Assembly (NCBI RefSeq): GCF_019204025.1
Contig: NZ_JAGSPB010000001.1
Span: 310,001-374,000, forward strand
Direction: 5' to 3'
Source of the DNA: Erythrobacter ani
Lineage (GTDB): Bacteria > Pseudomonadota > Alphaproteobacteria > Sphingomonadales > Sphingomonadaceae
DNA: 64,000 bases
The notes below the pieces were generated by a model. It saw only the letters and a program-made list of their open reading frames with translations, was not told where the DNA came from and made no database searches. Shown here one piece after another: positions 46,521 to 55,766 of the stretch (position 1 is the first letter of the stretch; every line of letters starts with the position of its first letter). The position numbers and the translations under genes were made by a program.

Positions 46521-48269
46521 TTACAGAGATTCAACGGCTTCCACACCCAGCACATTCAGACCATTACGGATTACCTGCCCGATTGCCTGCGCAAGGAAAA
46601 GCCTCGCCTCTGTCAAAGCTTGGTCCTGTTCCACGATGAACCGCTTCTGCGAATCGTCGTTACCTAAATTCCAGAATGCGTGCAGTTCTGCAGCAAGATC
46701 ATACAGGTAGAACGCTATACGGTGCGCCTCACGGGCTTTTGCGGCGGATTCGATAATGCGCGGAAATTGCGCGGCGTTGCGGATGAGAGCGATCTCTTCG
46801 TCCCCGAGGCGATCGAGCGCTGCGTCCGCAGGCGCGAACCCCGCATCCGCCGCCTTGCGAAGGGTCGAGCGAATGCGTGCATGCGCGTATTGAACGTAAA
46901 AAACAGGATTGTCTTTCGACGCTTCGACCACCTTGGCGAAATCGAATTCCATCTGCGCTTCGGGCTTCCGGCTCAGCATGGTGAAACGAACGACATCGCG
47001 GCCGACTTCATGAACCATGTCGGCTATCGTGATGAAATTGCCCGAGCGCTTGGACATTTTCACAGGCTCGCCGCCACGCATCAACTGGACCATCTGGACC
47101 AGCTTCACGTCGAACGGGATTGGCTGGCCCTGCCCCTCGGACAAGGCGGCGACGGCGGCCTTGATCCGTTTCACCGTGCCCGCATGATCCGCACCCCAGA
47201 TGTCGATCAACTCATCGGCATTCTCGGCTTTCTGCATGTGATAGGCGAGATCGGCGCCGAAATAGGTCCACGCGCCGTTCGATTTCTTGATCGGGCGGTC
47301 CTGATCGTCACCGAATTTCGTCGAGCGGAACAGCGGCAGTTCGACCGGCTCCCAGTCTTCGGGAGGCGCCTTGCCCTTGGGAGCTTCCAGCATGCCATCA
47401 TACACGAGATCGTGTTCACGCAGCCAGGCTTCCGCCTCATCGGGCTTGCCCGCCATGTGGAGGGCCGCCTCAGACGAAAACACGTCGTGGTGGATACCCA
47501 GCAGCGCCAAATCACTCTTGATCAGCTCCATCATGCGCGTGACGGCTTCGGCGCGAAAGATCGGGAGCCATGCGCCTTCCGGCTCATCCTTGTGCCGGTC
47601 GCCAAGCTCCTGTGCGAGGCTTTCGCCTACGGGCTTAAGGTAATCACCGGGATAGAGGCCTTCGGGAATATCACCGATATCTTCGCCCAAGGCCTCGCGG
47701 TAGCGCAGGTGCGCGGAGCTAGCGAGCACATCGACCTGTCCGCCCGCGTCGTTGATATAGTATTCGCGCGTCACCTTGTGGCCTGCGAATTCGAGCAGGC
47801 TCGACAGCGCATCACCCACCACCGCGCCGCGGCAATGGCCCATATGCATCGGCCCGGTCGGATTGGCCGAGACATATTCGACGTTGACCGTCCGTCCCGC
47901 ACCCATCGAAGACCGTCCGTAGTCATCGGCCTGAGCCGCAATGGCAGCGAGCTCGGCGAGCCATTCTGATGCCTGAAGCCGCAAATTAATGAAGCCAGGA
48001 CCGGCAATCTCCGCGCTGGTCACGGTCGGCTCGGCTTCGAGCTTTGCGGCGATCTGTTCGGCCAGTGCGCGCGGATTGGTCTTCGCCGCCTTCGCCAGCA
48101 CCATTGCTGCGTTGGTCGCAAGATCACCATGCGCAGGATCACGCGGCGGCTCGACTGCGACACTGGCAAAGCTCGCATCGGCGGGCAGCACGCCTTCGGC
48201 TGCCAAGGCAGCGAGCACGCTTTCGATTTTCGCCGCGTATGCGGCGTAAAGGGTTTTCTTCTCGGTCAT
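46521..48269 (-). CDS. argS: Arginyl-tRNA synthetase
   Basis: This class I synthetase charges tRNA-Arg in the cytoplasm. The 582-residue protein has the N-terminal additional domain and the HIGH-type motif HMGH (about 139-142, in PTGPMHMGHCRG). The KMSKS-type loop is KMSKR near 404, and the C-terminal anticodon domain ends with the ArgS DALR-like region. I start at the ATG at 48269; a frame running to 48365 adds 32 unconserved residues. Confidence 0.97.
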   Translation of the reverse strand: MTEKKTLYAAYAAKIESVLAALAAEGVLPADASFASVAVEPPRDPAHGDLATNAAMVLAKAAKTNPRALAEQIAAKLEAEPTVTSAEIAGPGFINLRLQASEWLAELAAIAAQADDYGRSSMGAGRTVNVEYVSANPTGPMHMGHCRGAVVGDALSSLLEFAGHKVTREYYINDAGGQVDVLASSAHLRYREALGEDIGDIPEGLYPGDYLKPVGESLAQELGDRHKDEPEGAWLPIFRAEAVTRMMELIKSDLALLGIHHDVFSSEAALHMAGKPDEAEAWLREHDLVYDGMLEAPKGKAPPEDWEPVELPLFRSTKFGDDQDRPIKKSNGAWTYFGADLAYHMQKAENADELIDIWGADHAGTVKRIKAAVAALSEGQGQPIPFDVKLVQMVQLMRGGEPVKMSKRSGNFITIADMVHEVGRDVVRFTMLSRKPEAQMEFDFAKVVEASKDNPVFYVQYAHARIRSTLRKAADAGFAPADAALDRLGDEEIALIRNAAQFPRIIESAAKAREAHRIAFYLYDLAAELHAFWNLGNDDSQKRFIVEQDQALTEARLFLAQAIGQVIRNGLNVLGVEAVESL

Positions 48270-48420
48270 TTCATCGGCGCAGTTAGCGGAAAGTGAAAAA
48301 GGGACAAAGGCCGAATATCGGCCAACTCGCGCGGCGCGAGCGAACGATGGCGCGATCGGCCGCAATCGAGCGGAGACACCAATGCGGAGCGCTTTGCATG
48401 CACGTCACCGTGCGGGTGGA

Positions 48421-49071
48421 TCAACGCGTGGCGTTATAAGCCAGTTGATCCTCGGTAAGCTGGAACCCGATCAGCATCTCAAAGCTGGTTCGCTGGATCG
48501 CGGCTTTCACCTCGGGGGCGGACAGCGGATCAAGCGCGGCGTCGACATCCCCGGGGCGTCGGCGTCGCGTGATCTTCTCTCGAATATCGGCAGGCAAGGT
48601 CGAGGCAGCGCGATCGACGAAAGAGCCTGCCTTGCCGGTCGCGCTCGCGCGTTCCTGGCCGTCGGCGAAATTCAAGGTGACTTGCCCGACACGTTTGGTC
48701 ACGACCGCACTGCCTCCGCGCAGCACAGTGACGTAATAAGGCAGTGTTACGCTGCGGGCACCGCTCACATCGGCGCGGCGGGCATTCACGTCGAACGTCG
48801 CCTCGCTATAGACGCGCTCACCCGACTCATCGCAGACCGACCGAAGGTTGGTCATCGAGGCTGTCATATCGAGATTGTCGAGCGTCGGGTTGCCTGCGGT
48901 GAGAAATACGGTGACGTCGCCGGTATAGTCGGGAATCCCTACCGAAGGACATGACGAAAGCACGGCGGTGATGCCGACACCCTGGTCAATTACCAGATCG
49001 CCCTCACCGGCGCATCCTGCCACTGCAGCAGCCAGCGCGACTGCGCCAAAAACACGGGTGCGAAATGCCAT
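48421..49071 (-). CDS. Putative lipoprotein of unknown function
   Basis: This 216-residue protein has a lipoprotein signal (lipobox VAGC near residue 20) and no domain I recognise. The mature part is beta-rich with two cysteines (in LSSCPS and RSVCDE) that may pair. I start at the ATG at 49071 (AAGGA 10 nt upstream); a frame reaching 49158 would add 29 charged residues before the signal. It is divergent from ispH and lies 151 bp upstream of argS on the same strand. Confidence 0.8.
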   Translation of the reverse strand: MAFRTRVFGAVALAAAVAGCAGEGDLVIDQGVGITAVLSSCPSVGIPDYTGDVTVFLTAGNPTLDNLDMTASMTNLRSVCDESGERVYSEATFDVNARRADVSGARSVTLPYYVTVLRGGSAVVTKRVGQVTLNFADGQERASATGKAGSFVDRAASTLPADIREKITRRRRPGDVDAALDPLSAPEVKAAIQRTSFEMLIGFQLTEDQLAYNATR

Positions 49072-49176
49072 CAAAAACACGTCCTTGAATTGTCGATCCT
49101 GAGAGCCGCTGCACAATCGGCGCGGCATTCGCTCTCGCCCTAGCGGTGCGCGCAGCAAAGCGCTAGAGGGAGGGAC

Positions 49177-50166
49177 ATGAACGCGCCCTTTCCCAATTCC
49201 GACACCGCTGGCGGAAACATGACCTCCGCCGACGAACCGCTAAACCTGCTTATCGCTGCGCCGCGCGGCTTTTGCGCCGGTGTGGATAGAGCGATCGAAA
49301 TCGTCGAGAAATCGCTCGAGCGTTACGGCGCGCCGGTCTACGTCCGGCATGAAATCGTCCACAACAAATATGTCGTCGAGGGGCTGAAGGCCAAGGGTGC
49401 GATCTTCGTCGAGGAACTGGACGAAGTGCCTGCCGATGCGCCGGTCGTGTTCAGCGCGCACGGCGTACCCAAATCCGTGCCGGCAGAGGCCGAGCGGCGC
49501 AACATGATCTACCTTGACGCGACCTGCCCCCTTGTGTCGAAAGTGCACCGCCAGGCAGAGCGCCAGATCGAGAAGAACCGCCACATCATCTTTGTCGGGC
49601 ACGAAGGTCACCCTGAAGTGATCGGGACGATGGGGCAGGTGGCGCCCGGCCAGATGACGCTGGTCGAGACTATCGAGGACGTCGACAAGCTGCCTTTCGA
49701 TAGCGACGATGAGCTAGCCTATCTTACGCAGACGACGCTTTCGGTAGACGACACCGCGGAAGTGATCGCTGCACTGGAATGGCGTTTTCCGAATATCAGC
49801 GGACCGAAGGCGGAAGACATCTGTTACGCTACGTCCAACCGCCAGGCGGCGGTCAAGGATCTCGCCCCGGATTGCGATCTCGTGCTGGTGATCGGAGCGC
49901 CGAACTCTTCGAATTCGCTGCGTCTGGTCGAAGTGTCCGAGCGTCTCGGAACGCCCGCGAAACTGATCCAGCGCGCGGACGAGATCGAACCGGGGTGGCT
50001 AGAAGGCGTGAAAACTCTAGGCCTGACGGCTGGAGCCTCCGCCCCTGAGGTCCTCGTGCGCGAAGTCGTCGATGCTCTCGGGAAATTGCGCCCGATCAGG
50101 GAGCGCACCATCACTGCGGCAGAAGAAAAGATGGTGTTCAAACTTCCACGCCAGCTGACCGAATAA
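49177..50166 (+). CDS. ispH: 4-hydroxy-3-methylbut-2-enyl diphosphate reductase IspH
   Basis: IspH is the last enzyme of the MEP isoprenoid pathway, a cytosolic 4Fe-4S enzyme yielding IPP and DMAPP. The 329-residue protein has the three cluster cysteines Cys33 (GFCAG), Cys117 (DATCPLV) and Cys216 ([10 protein letters not shown]), and the active-site Glu/His region. GAGGGAGGGA directly precedes the ATG. It leads an apparent ispH-thrB-rnhA operon with 21- and 10-bp gaps. Confidence 0.97.
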   Translation: MNAPFPNSDTAGGNMTSADEPLNLLIAAPRGFCAGVDRAIEIVEKSLERYGAPVYVRHEIVHNKYVVEGLKAKGAIFVEELDEVPADAPVVFSAHGVPKSVPAEAERRNMIYLDATCPLVSKVHRQAERQIEKNRHIIFVGHEGHPEVIGTMGQVAPGQMTLVETIEDVDKLPFDSDDELAYLTQTTLSVDDTAEVIAALEWRFPNISGPKAEDICYATSNRQAAVKDLAPDCDLVLVIGAPNSSNSLRLVEVSERLGTPAKLIQRADEIEPGWLEGVKTLGLTAGASAPEVLVREVVDALGKLRPIRERTITAAEEKMVFKLPRQLTE

Positions 50167-50187
50167 CAGGAACGCGCGCACGCTCGC

Positions 50188-51162
50188 ATGGCGGTTTACA
50201 CGCATCTTGGCGCTGAGGAGCTTTCGGAACTCATTTCCCAATACGATGTCGGCGCACTGGTTTCGGCGAAAGGCATCGCCGAGGGCGTGTCCAATTCGAA
50301 CTGGCTGATCGACACGACTGGTCCAGACGGCCATGGCGCGCGCTACATACTCACCATGTATGAGCGGCGCATAGAGCTGTCCGACCTGCCCTATTTCCTT
50401 GGACTGCTCGACCACCTCTCTGCCAGGAACTGCCCGGTGCCGCGCACCATCCATGACCGCGAAGGGTCAGCCTACAGGATGGAGCAAGGCAAAGCGGTCG
50501 CCCTGATCGAATTCCTGCCAGGTGTCTCTCCGACACAGCCGAGCGCCGCGCAGGCGGGCGCTGTTGGCGAAGTCCTTGCCAGGATGCATTTGGCGAGCCG
50601 CGACTTTGGCCGCAGCCGTGCCAATACCATGAGCTTTGCAGATAACCTCGCTTTGCTCGAACGATGCGGCGAGGACCGGCTGGGTCACATCGATCCCGAC
50701 CTGCCTGCCATGCTCGCACCGGCCCGGGCTGCGGCCGCGCTCGATCTCGACCAATTGCCTCAGACGAACATTCATGCCGATCTTTTTCCCGACAATGTTC
50801 TCATGCTGGGCGAGTCGGTGACGGGCCTCATCGATTTTTACTTCGCCTGTACCGGATCGATGGCGCTCGATCTTGCCACTACACACGCAGCATGGTGCTT
50901 TGACGATCAGAACCGATATCGCCGCGACCTCGGGATGGCGCTCATCGCGGGATATGAAAGTGTCAGACCGCTCGAAAATGCAGAAAAGGCAATGCTGCCT
51001 CAGATCGCCAAAGGTGCCGCCCTCCGCTTCGTGGCGAGCCGTGCGGAGGACTGGCTCGACACGCCGGACGACGCACTGGTCACCCGCAAAAACCCGATGC
51101 AATTTGTTGCAAGATGGCGCGTTTACGACGATTTAGGCGAAAACCTGTTTGACCGAACATAA
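50188..51162 (+). CDS. thrB: Homoserine kinase (APH-type ThrB)
   Basis: This enzyme phosphorylates homoserine on the threonine pathway. The 324-residue protein has the aminoglycoside-phosphotransferase fold used by alphaproteobacterial ThrB, not the GHMP fold of E. coli. The catalytic loop is [11 protein letters not shown] near 195, and the metal-binding LIDFYFAC follows. It lies between ispH and rnhA. Confidence 0.92.
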   Translation: MAVYTHLGAEELSELISQYDVGALVSAKGIAEGVSNSNWLIDTTGPDGHGARYILTMYERRIELSDLPYFLGLLDHLSARNCPVPRTIHDREGSAYRMEQGKAVALIEFLPGVSPTQPSAAQAGAVGEVLARMHLASRDFGRSRANTMSFADNLALLERCGEDRLGHIDPDLPAMLAPARAAAALDLDQLPQTNIHADLFPDNVLMLGESVTGLIDFYFACTGSMALDLATTHAAWCFDDQNRYRRDLGMALIAGYESVRPLENAEKAMLPQIAKGAALRFVASRAEDWLDTPDDALVTRKNPMQFVARWRVYDDLGENLFDRT

Positions 51163-51172
51163 AGACGAACAG

Positions 51173-51649
51173 ATGAAGCGTCCGATGAAACACGTTGAAA
51201 TTTTTACCGACGGGGCCTGCAAGGGCAATCCCGGTCCGGGCGGCTGGGGGGCTCTGCTGCGTATGGGCGCGCATGAAAAAGAGCTTTCCGGTGGCGAAGA
51301 CGATACCACCAACAATCGCATGGAAATGACGGCGGTCATCAAGGGGCTGGGTGCATTGATCGAACCGTGCAAGGTCGATCTTTATTCCGACAGCAAATAT
51401 GTGCTCGACGGCATAACCAAGTGGGTCGAAGGCTGGCAGAAACGCGGCTGGGTGACGGCGAGCAAGAAACCGGTGCGCAACGCCGATCTCTGGCATGAAT
51501 TGATAGACGTATCGGCTAGACATGAAGTGAGTTGGAACTGGGTCAAGGGTCATAACGGGCACCCGGAAAACGAGCGCGTTGACCAACTTGCCAGTGACGA
51601 GGCGGAGCGGGCCGCCATCGCTGCAGACGAAGAAGAAGCGCGGCAATAA
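51173..51649 (+). CDS. rnhA: Ribonuclease HI
   Basis: RNase HI cuts RNA in RNA-DNA hybrids. The 158-residue protein has the four acidic active-site residues Asp13, Glu51, Asp73 and Asp137, and the opening [16 protein letters not shown] block. I use the ATG at 51173; the ATG at 51185 (MKHVEIF) is equally plausible and would remove four residues. The stop overlaps the terminator of the convergent small gene. Confidence 0.95.
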   Translation: MKRPMKHVEIFTDGACKGNPGPGGWGALLRMGAHEKELSGGEDDTTNNRMEMTAVIKGLGALIEPCKVDLYSDSKYVLDGITKWVEGWQKRGWVTASKKPVRNADLWHELIDVSARHEVSWNWVKGHNGHPENERVDQLASDEAERAAIAADEEEARQ

Positions 51650-51680
51650 AAACGGGCGTCGCCCCGCGAAGGGCGCGCCC
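51646..51680 (-). terminator. Intrinsic terminator for the convergent DUF1508 gene
   Basis: GGGCG-T-CGCCC (51654-51664) pairs with GGGCG-CGCCC (51671-51680) as a 10-bp stem with one bulge and a 6-nt loop. On the minus strand the stem is followed by GTTTTTATT, a good T tract that extends into the rnhA stop codon. On the plus strand no T tract follows, so it serves mainly the small gene. Confidence 0.8.
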
Positions 51681-51703
51681 GCTCCTACTAATAAAGCTAT
51701 GGC

Positions 51704-51880
51704 TTAGCTGTTGTCTTCAACAGGTGCGCCGGGACCATTTTTCTGGATCGATTCGATCGCGCTTTTCGCACCCGACTTGCTCGAATACCCTTCGGTCGAG
51801 AACATGATTTCGGAATTGTATTTGAAGCGCACCCGATATTCTCCGGCCTTGTCCTTATAAATCTCGAACTTGTGAGCCAT
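51704..51880 (-). CDS. Small DUF1508 (YegP-like) protein
   Basis: This 58-residue protein has the DUF1508 pattern: an initial FEIYKDKAGEYRVRF strand pair, then GYSSKSGAKSAIESIQKN. E. coli YegP has two such repeats; here there is one plus a short acidic tail. It has its own ATG with GGAG about 9 nt upstream and a minus-strand terminator, so it looks monocistronic. Function is unknown; the family is small, cytoplasmic and widely conserved. Confidence 0.88.
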   Translation of the reverse strand: MAHKFEIYKDKAGEYRVRFKYNSEIMFSTEGYSSKSGAKSAIESIQKNGPGAPVEDNS

Positions 51881-51946
51881 GCCTTTTCTCCTCTGATCTG
51901 GTCCCTGGAAACTCGCGCCTTACCTTACAGATTGAAACGCCCTTGG

Positions 51947-53071
51947 CTAGACATCGGCAGCAGCTTTGGCCCGGTGGAAGCGAGCAGGTGAATAAGTGTC
52001 CGGATCGATGGCCTGCGTCATCGCATCTGCAGTCCGGCCCAGAATGATCTGCGCGCCCAGCCGCGCCGCCGCCGGTGCGGTCTGAATGCCAAATCCACCC
52101 TGCCCCGCGAACCACAGAAAACCCGGAATTTCCGGGTCTGGACCGTAAACCGGCAGACGGTCGGGGGCGAAACTGCGGAGGCCGGCCCAACGTCTCTCAA
52201 CCGCTTCGACGTTCCAACCGGTCGCTTTCTGGAAGCGATCGACAACCAGCGCCACGTCGATTTCCTCAGGTGACGCATCGCATGGATCGCTGGGAATCTC
52301 GTCGTGCGGGCTAAGCCAAAGCCGCCCACTGTCCGGCTTGAAGTAAAACTCGCCGTTGATGTCGAGGACCAGGGGTTGGTCGCTTCGCACTTCGGGCGAA
52401 ACACGAAGCTGAACGACCGTCCGGCGCTTTGGATGTATCCCGAGTGGACGAGCTCCGGCGAGATTGGCGATCGGGTCCGCCCAAGCCCCAGCTGCGTTCA
52501 CAACTCTGGCGGCCGAGTATAATTCGCCGCTCTCCGTCAGCAGTTCCCACCGATCTGGTGAGCGATTGAGCATCGCGACGCGCGCGCGGCAGGCAAGCGT
52601 CGCGCCCGCCCGCTTCATCGCTTTCAGATAATGCTGGTGGAGTCCTGCAACATCGATGTCGGCGCAGGCGGGCTCCCAAATCGCATCGCACCACTCCTCG
52701 CCCATCTGCGGGACGCAGCTGGCAAGTCGCTCGCGCCCCAGCCGCTCGATCGTCACGCCGGTGCCGGCGAAGGTCTCGAAGAACTCGTCGAGCTTTTGCC
52801 GATCTTCTTGTTTCCCGACATACAGCGCGCCGCGCGGACTCAGGAAACCATGTTCGCGTAAGTAATTACCCGATGCGAGCGTCAGCGGGACGACGCCCGG
52901 CCCTCCATAACATTCCTCCCAAAACGCAGCCGAGCGTCCGGTCGAATGGTATCCGGGCGCATCTTCGGCCTCGAGCACGAGGACACTTGCATGGGGTGCG
53001 AGCTCAGCAGCGATGCTCGCTCCGGCCATTCCTGCACCGATGACAGCAAAGTCGTAATGCGCCTGCGCCAT
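51947..53071 (-). CDS. FAD-dependent oxidoreductase, DAO (glycine/D-amino acid oxidase) family
   Basis: This is a 374-residue flavoprotein. The FAD-binding motif is GAGMAGASIAAEL (12-24), and the ATG motif and the C-terminal GQGGFGIQTAPA block (near 337-348) are typical of D-amino-acid or glycine oxidases and L-2-hydroxyglutarate-type enzymes. The substrate cannot be told. It lies 5 bp after the alpha/beta hydrolase gene on the same strand, so they are co-transcribed. Confidence 0.9.
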   Translation of the reverse strand: MAQAHYDFAVIGAGMAGASIAAELAPHASVLVLEAEDAPGYHSTGRSAAFWEECYGGPGVVPLTLASGNYLREHGFLSPRGALYVGKQEDRQKLDEFFETFAGTGVTIERLGRERLASCVPQMGEEWCDAIWEPACADIDVAGLHQHYLKAMKRAGATLACRARVAMLNRSPDRWELLTESGELYSAARVVNAAGAWADPIANLAGARPLGIHPKRRTVVQLRVSPEVRSDQPLVLDINGEFYFKPDSGRLWLSPHDEIPSDPCDASPEEIDVALVVDRFQKATGWNVEAVERRWAGLRSFAPDRLPVYGPDPEIPGFLWFAGQGGFGIQTAPAAARLGAQIILGRTADAMTQAIDPDTYSPARFHRAKAAADV

Positions 53072-53076
53072 TTCGG

Positions 53077-54069
53077 TCAGGAAGCGTCTGCCGGCGCGTG
53101 CGTATCCAGGAATTCGGCGATCGCTTGCATCGCGGCGTCACGCACTTCATCCGCCTCGCGCAGGATTTCATGCGCTGCTTCGTCCCCGAACGCCTGTAGC
53201 TGTCCATTGGGAAGACGCGCCGCCGCGCGAACATTCGCCGGATGACTGACGAGCTTATCCGCGCTGGTCGACACGATCAGCACCGGGGTCACAACATTTT
53301 CGAGCGCGCCCGGCTTTTCAAGTTCACGCCACGAGGCATAGGCTCGCTCGACCCAGCGCCAGCTGGCGGGCCCCATGACCAATTCGGGCCGGTGATCGCG
53401 CCACCACTGCTCGTCTTCGTAACGGTCCGGATCATGTGTCAGCAGGGTTGCGCGCCCGGTCGGCAGTTCGCCCGGTTTCTCGCTCCACTTCCATGCCTGA
53501 CGTGTTGGATCGCCAACCTTCGTCATCACCGTCGCAACGCCGTGCAACATGGGCAAAGGCAGCGGCGGCCCGTTCATGCCAAGCATCGGCGCGCTCAGGA
53601 ACACAGCCTTCGGGTTCACCCGCTTTTCGACGAGCGCACGCATCACGAGATGGCCGCCCATCGAATGCGCAGCGAGCACATGGGGTGCGGGCGTTTGCGC
53701 CTTCCAAGCGTCCCAAAACTCGGCGAGGTCATCGACCCAGATGCCGAAATCCTCGATATGCCCGGTAACCTCATCCTTGCCCAGGCGTCCGCTGCCTGCC
53801 TGCCCCCGCCAATCCGCAGCAGTCACACGCCAACCTGCGCGGTGCCATTCTTCCAGGCTTTCGAGATATTTTTCGTAATTGTCCCCGCGTCCGGGCAGAA
53901 ACAGGATCGAACCGCGAGCGCGTTCTTCATTGCCGGGCCAGTCGATGCGGCGCAGCCGGTGACCATCGCGGGTTTCCCAGATTGCCTCATTCGCTGCGGG
54001 CGGGATGACACGGCGATCAATCGGCGGTTTCGCAGCGTATTTGCTGGTAACTGAAGAAGCTTTGCTCAC
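53077..54069 (-). CDS. Alpha/beta hydrolase (lysophospholipase / monoacylglycerol lipase-like)
   Basis: This is a 330-residue serine hydrolase. The nucleophile elbow AHSMGGH is near 143-149, and the acid and histidine are in TSADKLVS (near 282) and DEAAHEIL (near 307). The overall pattern resembles PldB-like lysophospholipases. There is no signal peptide. The start is GTG at 54069, about 110 bp from the divergent cpaA gene. Confidence 0.88.
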   Translation of the reverse strand: MSKASSVTSKYAAKPPIDRRVIPPAANEAIWETRDGHRLRRIDWPGNEERARGSILFLPGRGDNYEKYLESLEEWHRAGWRVTAADWRGQAGSGRLGKDEVTGHIEDFGIWVDDLAEFWDAWKAQTPAPHVLAAHSMGGHLVMRALVEKRVNPKAVFLSAPMLGMNGPPLPLPMLHGVATVMTKVGDPTRQAWKWSEKPGELPTGRATLLTHDPDRYEDEQWWRDHRPELVMGPASWRWVERAYASWRELEKPGALENVVTPVLIVSTSADKLVSHPANVRAAARLPNGQLQAFGDEAAHEILREADEVRDAAMQAIAEFLDTHAPADAS

Positions 54070-54179
54070 GTGGCTAATGCCTGGCCCTTGGTCTTGGTTA
54101 CTATTCGGTAAGCAATCACCTGTAGCACACCGGTCAAGAGAAGCTGCGGGATTGTCCGGCAGTTAATCTCGGGGGCCAC

Positions 54180-54662
54180 ATGCTTACTACGTATCTTCAC
54201 TACGGACTGGTGATTGCCTTGGCAATCGGGCTGGTCATTGCCGCCTTTACCGACATCCGTAGCCGCCAGATCAGCAACAAGCTGAACTTGGCAATCGCGC
54301 TTGGCGCACCGCTTTTCTGGTGGACCAGCGGCCTGTCGATCTGGCCGGACGTTGCCATGCAGATCTTGGTCGCGTTTGCAGCCTTCGCGATCCTCGCCGG
54401 ATTGTTCGCCGCCGGGATGATGGGCGGCGGCGATGTCAAATTGCTCACCGCGCTCGCGCTTTGGATAGCGCCGACGTCTTTCGTGCAATTGCTGGTCGTG
54501 ATGGCGCTGGTCGGCGGTGTCCTGACCATCGTGATGGGCGGATGGCATTTTCTCCGCCGCCAGAAAGAACGCCTCGCCATACCTTACGGCGTGGCGATCG
54601 CTGTCGGCGGCCTGTGGGTGCTCGCCGTCAACTATCTTCCGAGCGACATGCCGGTCGCGTGA
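54180..54662 (+). CDS. cpaA: Prepilin peptidase CpaA (A24 family)
   Basis: CpaA is the aspartic peptidase that cleaves Flp prepilins at the inner membrane. The 160-residue protein is mostly hydrophobic with about six membrane segments. The two catalytic aspartates are visible: Asp25 (FTDIRSR) and Asp85 in the GGGD motif. It lacks the N-terminal methylase domain of PilD, as expected for CpaA/TadV. GGGGG precedes the ATG. Confidence 0.93.
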   Translation: MLTTYLHYGLVIALAIGLVIAAFTDIRSRQISNKLNLAIALGAPLFWWTSGLSIWPDVAMQILVAFAAFAILAGLFAAGMMGGGDVKLLTALALWIAPTSFVQLLVVMALVGGVLTIVMGGWHFLRRQKERLAIPYGVAIAVGGLWVLAVNYLPSDMPVA

Positions 54663-54750
54663 ACTTCATTTTAACCAATTCAGACGTACGGATTGAAACC
54701 ATACCTGCCCGACAATTCTTTAGGGCCGAAACGAGGGGGCTAGAATAGCC

Positions 54751-55755
54751 ATGGATAGGAAGAAGCTGGTTCTGCTGCTTGGAGCGCTGATCATCGCGGT
54801 CGGCACTGCTTTTGCTGCGCGGAGCATGTTCGCCGAAGGTTCTGCACCGGAGGCCGTGGCGGCCCCCGCACCGACAGGACCCAAAGTTCTCGTCGCTAAC
54901 CGCGCATTGCCTGCAGGCACTATCGTTACTGCAGAAGCGCTTGGTTATCAGCAATGGCCGGAAGAGCTCGTTCAGGACGCATACTTCCTTGATGGCGAAT
55001 CCGATGTGAACCAGCTCCTCGGCACCGTCGTGCGCTTTCCGGTCACTGCCGGTGAACCAGTAACGCAGGGCTCGCTCGTGAGCCCTGGTGACCGCGGATT
55101 TCTTGCTGCGGCGCTTGGCCCAGGCATGCGCGCCGTGACCGTTCCTGTGTCCGCCCGTACGGGTGTTGCCGGGTTCGTTTTCCCGGGTGACCGCGTCGAT
55201 CTCGTGCTCACGCAGACGGTTGCGAATGCGGCCGCCGAAGGCTCGCTCGAAGGCGCTGAAACAATTCTGCACAACCTTCGCGTTCTCGCCACTGACCAGT
55301 CGACCGAGACGGGTCAGGACGAAGAAGGCAAGACCGTTGTCCGCGCTTTCCGGACCGTGACACTCGAAGTTACTCCGAAACTGGCCGAGCAGGTCGCCGT
55401 CGCCCAAACGATGGGTACACTCAGCCTGGTCCTGCGCTCGATCGCGGACAACCAAGCCGAACTGGACCGCGCGATCGCCAACGGCGACATCGATATCCCC
55501 GATGGCGCTTCGCCTGAAGAAGAAGAGCGCATTCTGCGCAGCGCGCTGTCCCGTCCTGTGGATGGAAAGCAGACCTGGCAGACCGCTCTCGATGTGTCGA
55601 AGTTTCGTCTTCAGGAAGAGCGCAAGGCACAGGCTCTCGCCGCGATAGCTCGCAGCAATGCCGATGCAGGTGGCGCTGGTGTTGTTATCCATAACGGCCC
55701 GACAGTGCGCGTCACTCGCGGCAAGGCCACGAGCGAAGTGCCGGTCGTGCGCTGA
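54751..55755 (+). CDS. cpaB: Flp pilus assembly protein CpaB (RcpC)
   Basis: CpaB is a periplasmic pilus assembly protein anchored by an N-terminal membrane helix (about 5-23). An SAF/AFP-like domain follows (VLVANRALPAGTIVT, near 47-61), then the RcpC/CpaB domain with VPVSARTGVAGFVFPGDRVD (near 131-150). It is thought to work with the secretin CpaC. The length, 334 residues, is slightly above usual. Confidence 0.92.
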   Translation: MDRKKLVLLLGALIIAVGTAFAARSMFAEGSAPEAVAAPAPTGPKVLVANRALPAGTIVTAEALGYQQWPEELVQDAYFLDGESDVNQLLGTVVRFPVTAGEPVTQGSLVSPGDRGFLAAALGPGMRAVTVPVSARTGVAGFVFPGDRVDLVLTQTVANAAAEGSLEGAETILHNLRVLATDQSTETGQDEEGKTVVRAFRTVTLEVTPKLAEQVAVAQTMGTLSLVLRSIADNQAELDRAIANGDIDIPDGASPEEEERILRSALSRPVDGKQTWQTALDVSKFRLQEERKAQALAAIARSNADAGGAGVVIHNGPTVRVTRGKATSEVPVVR

Positions 55756-55766
55756 GGGGAATTGCA

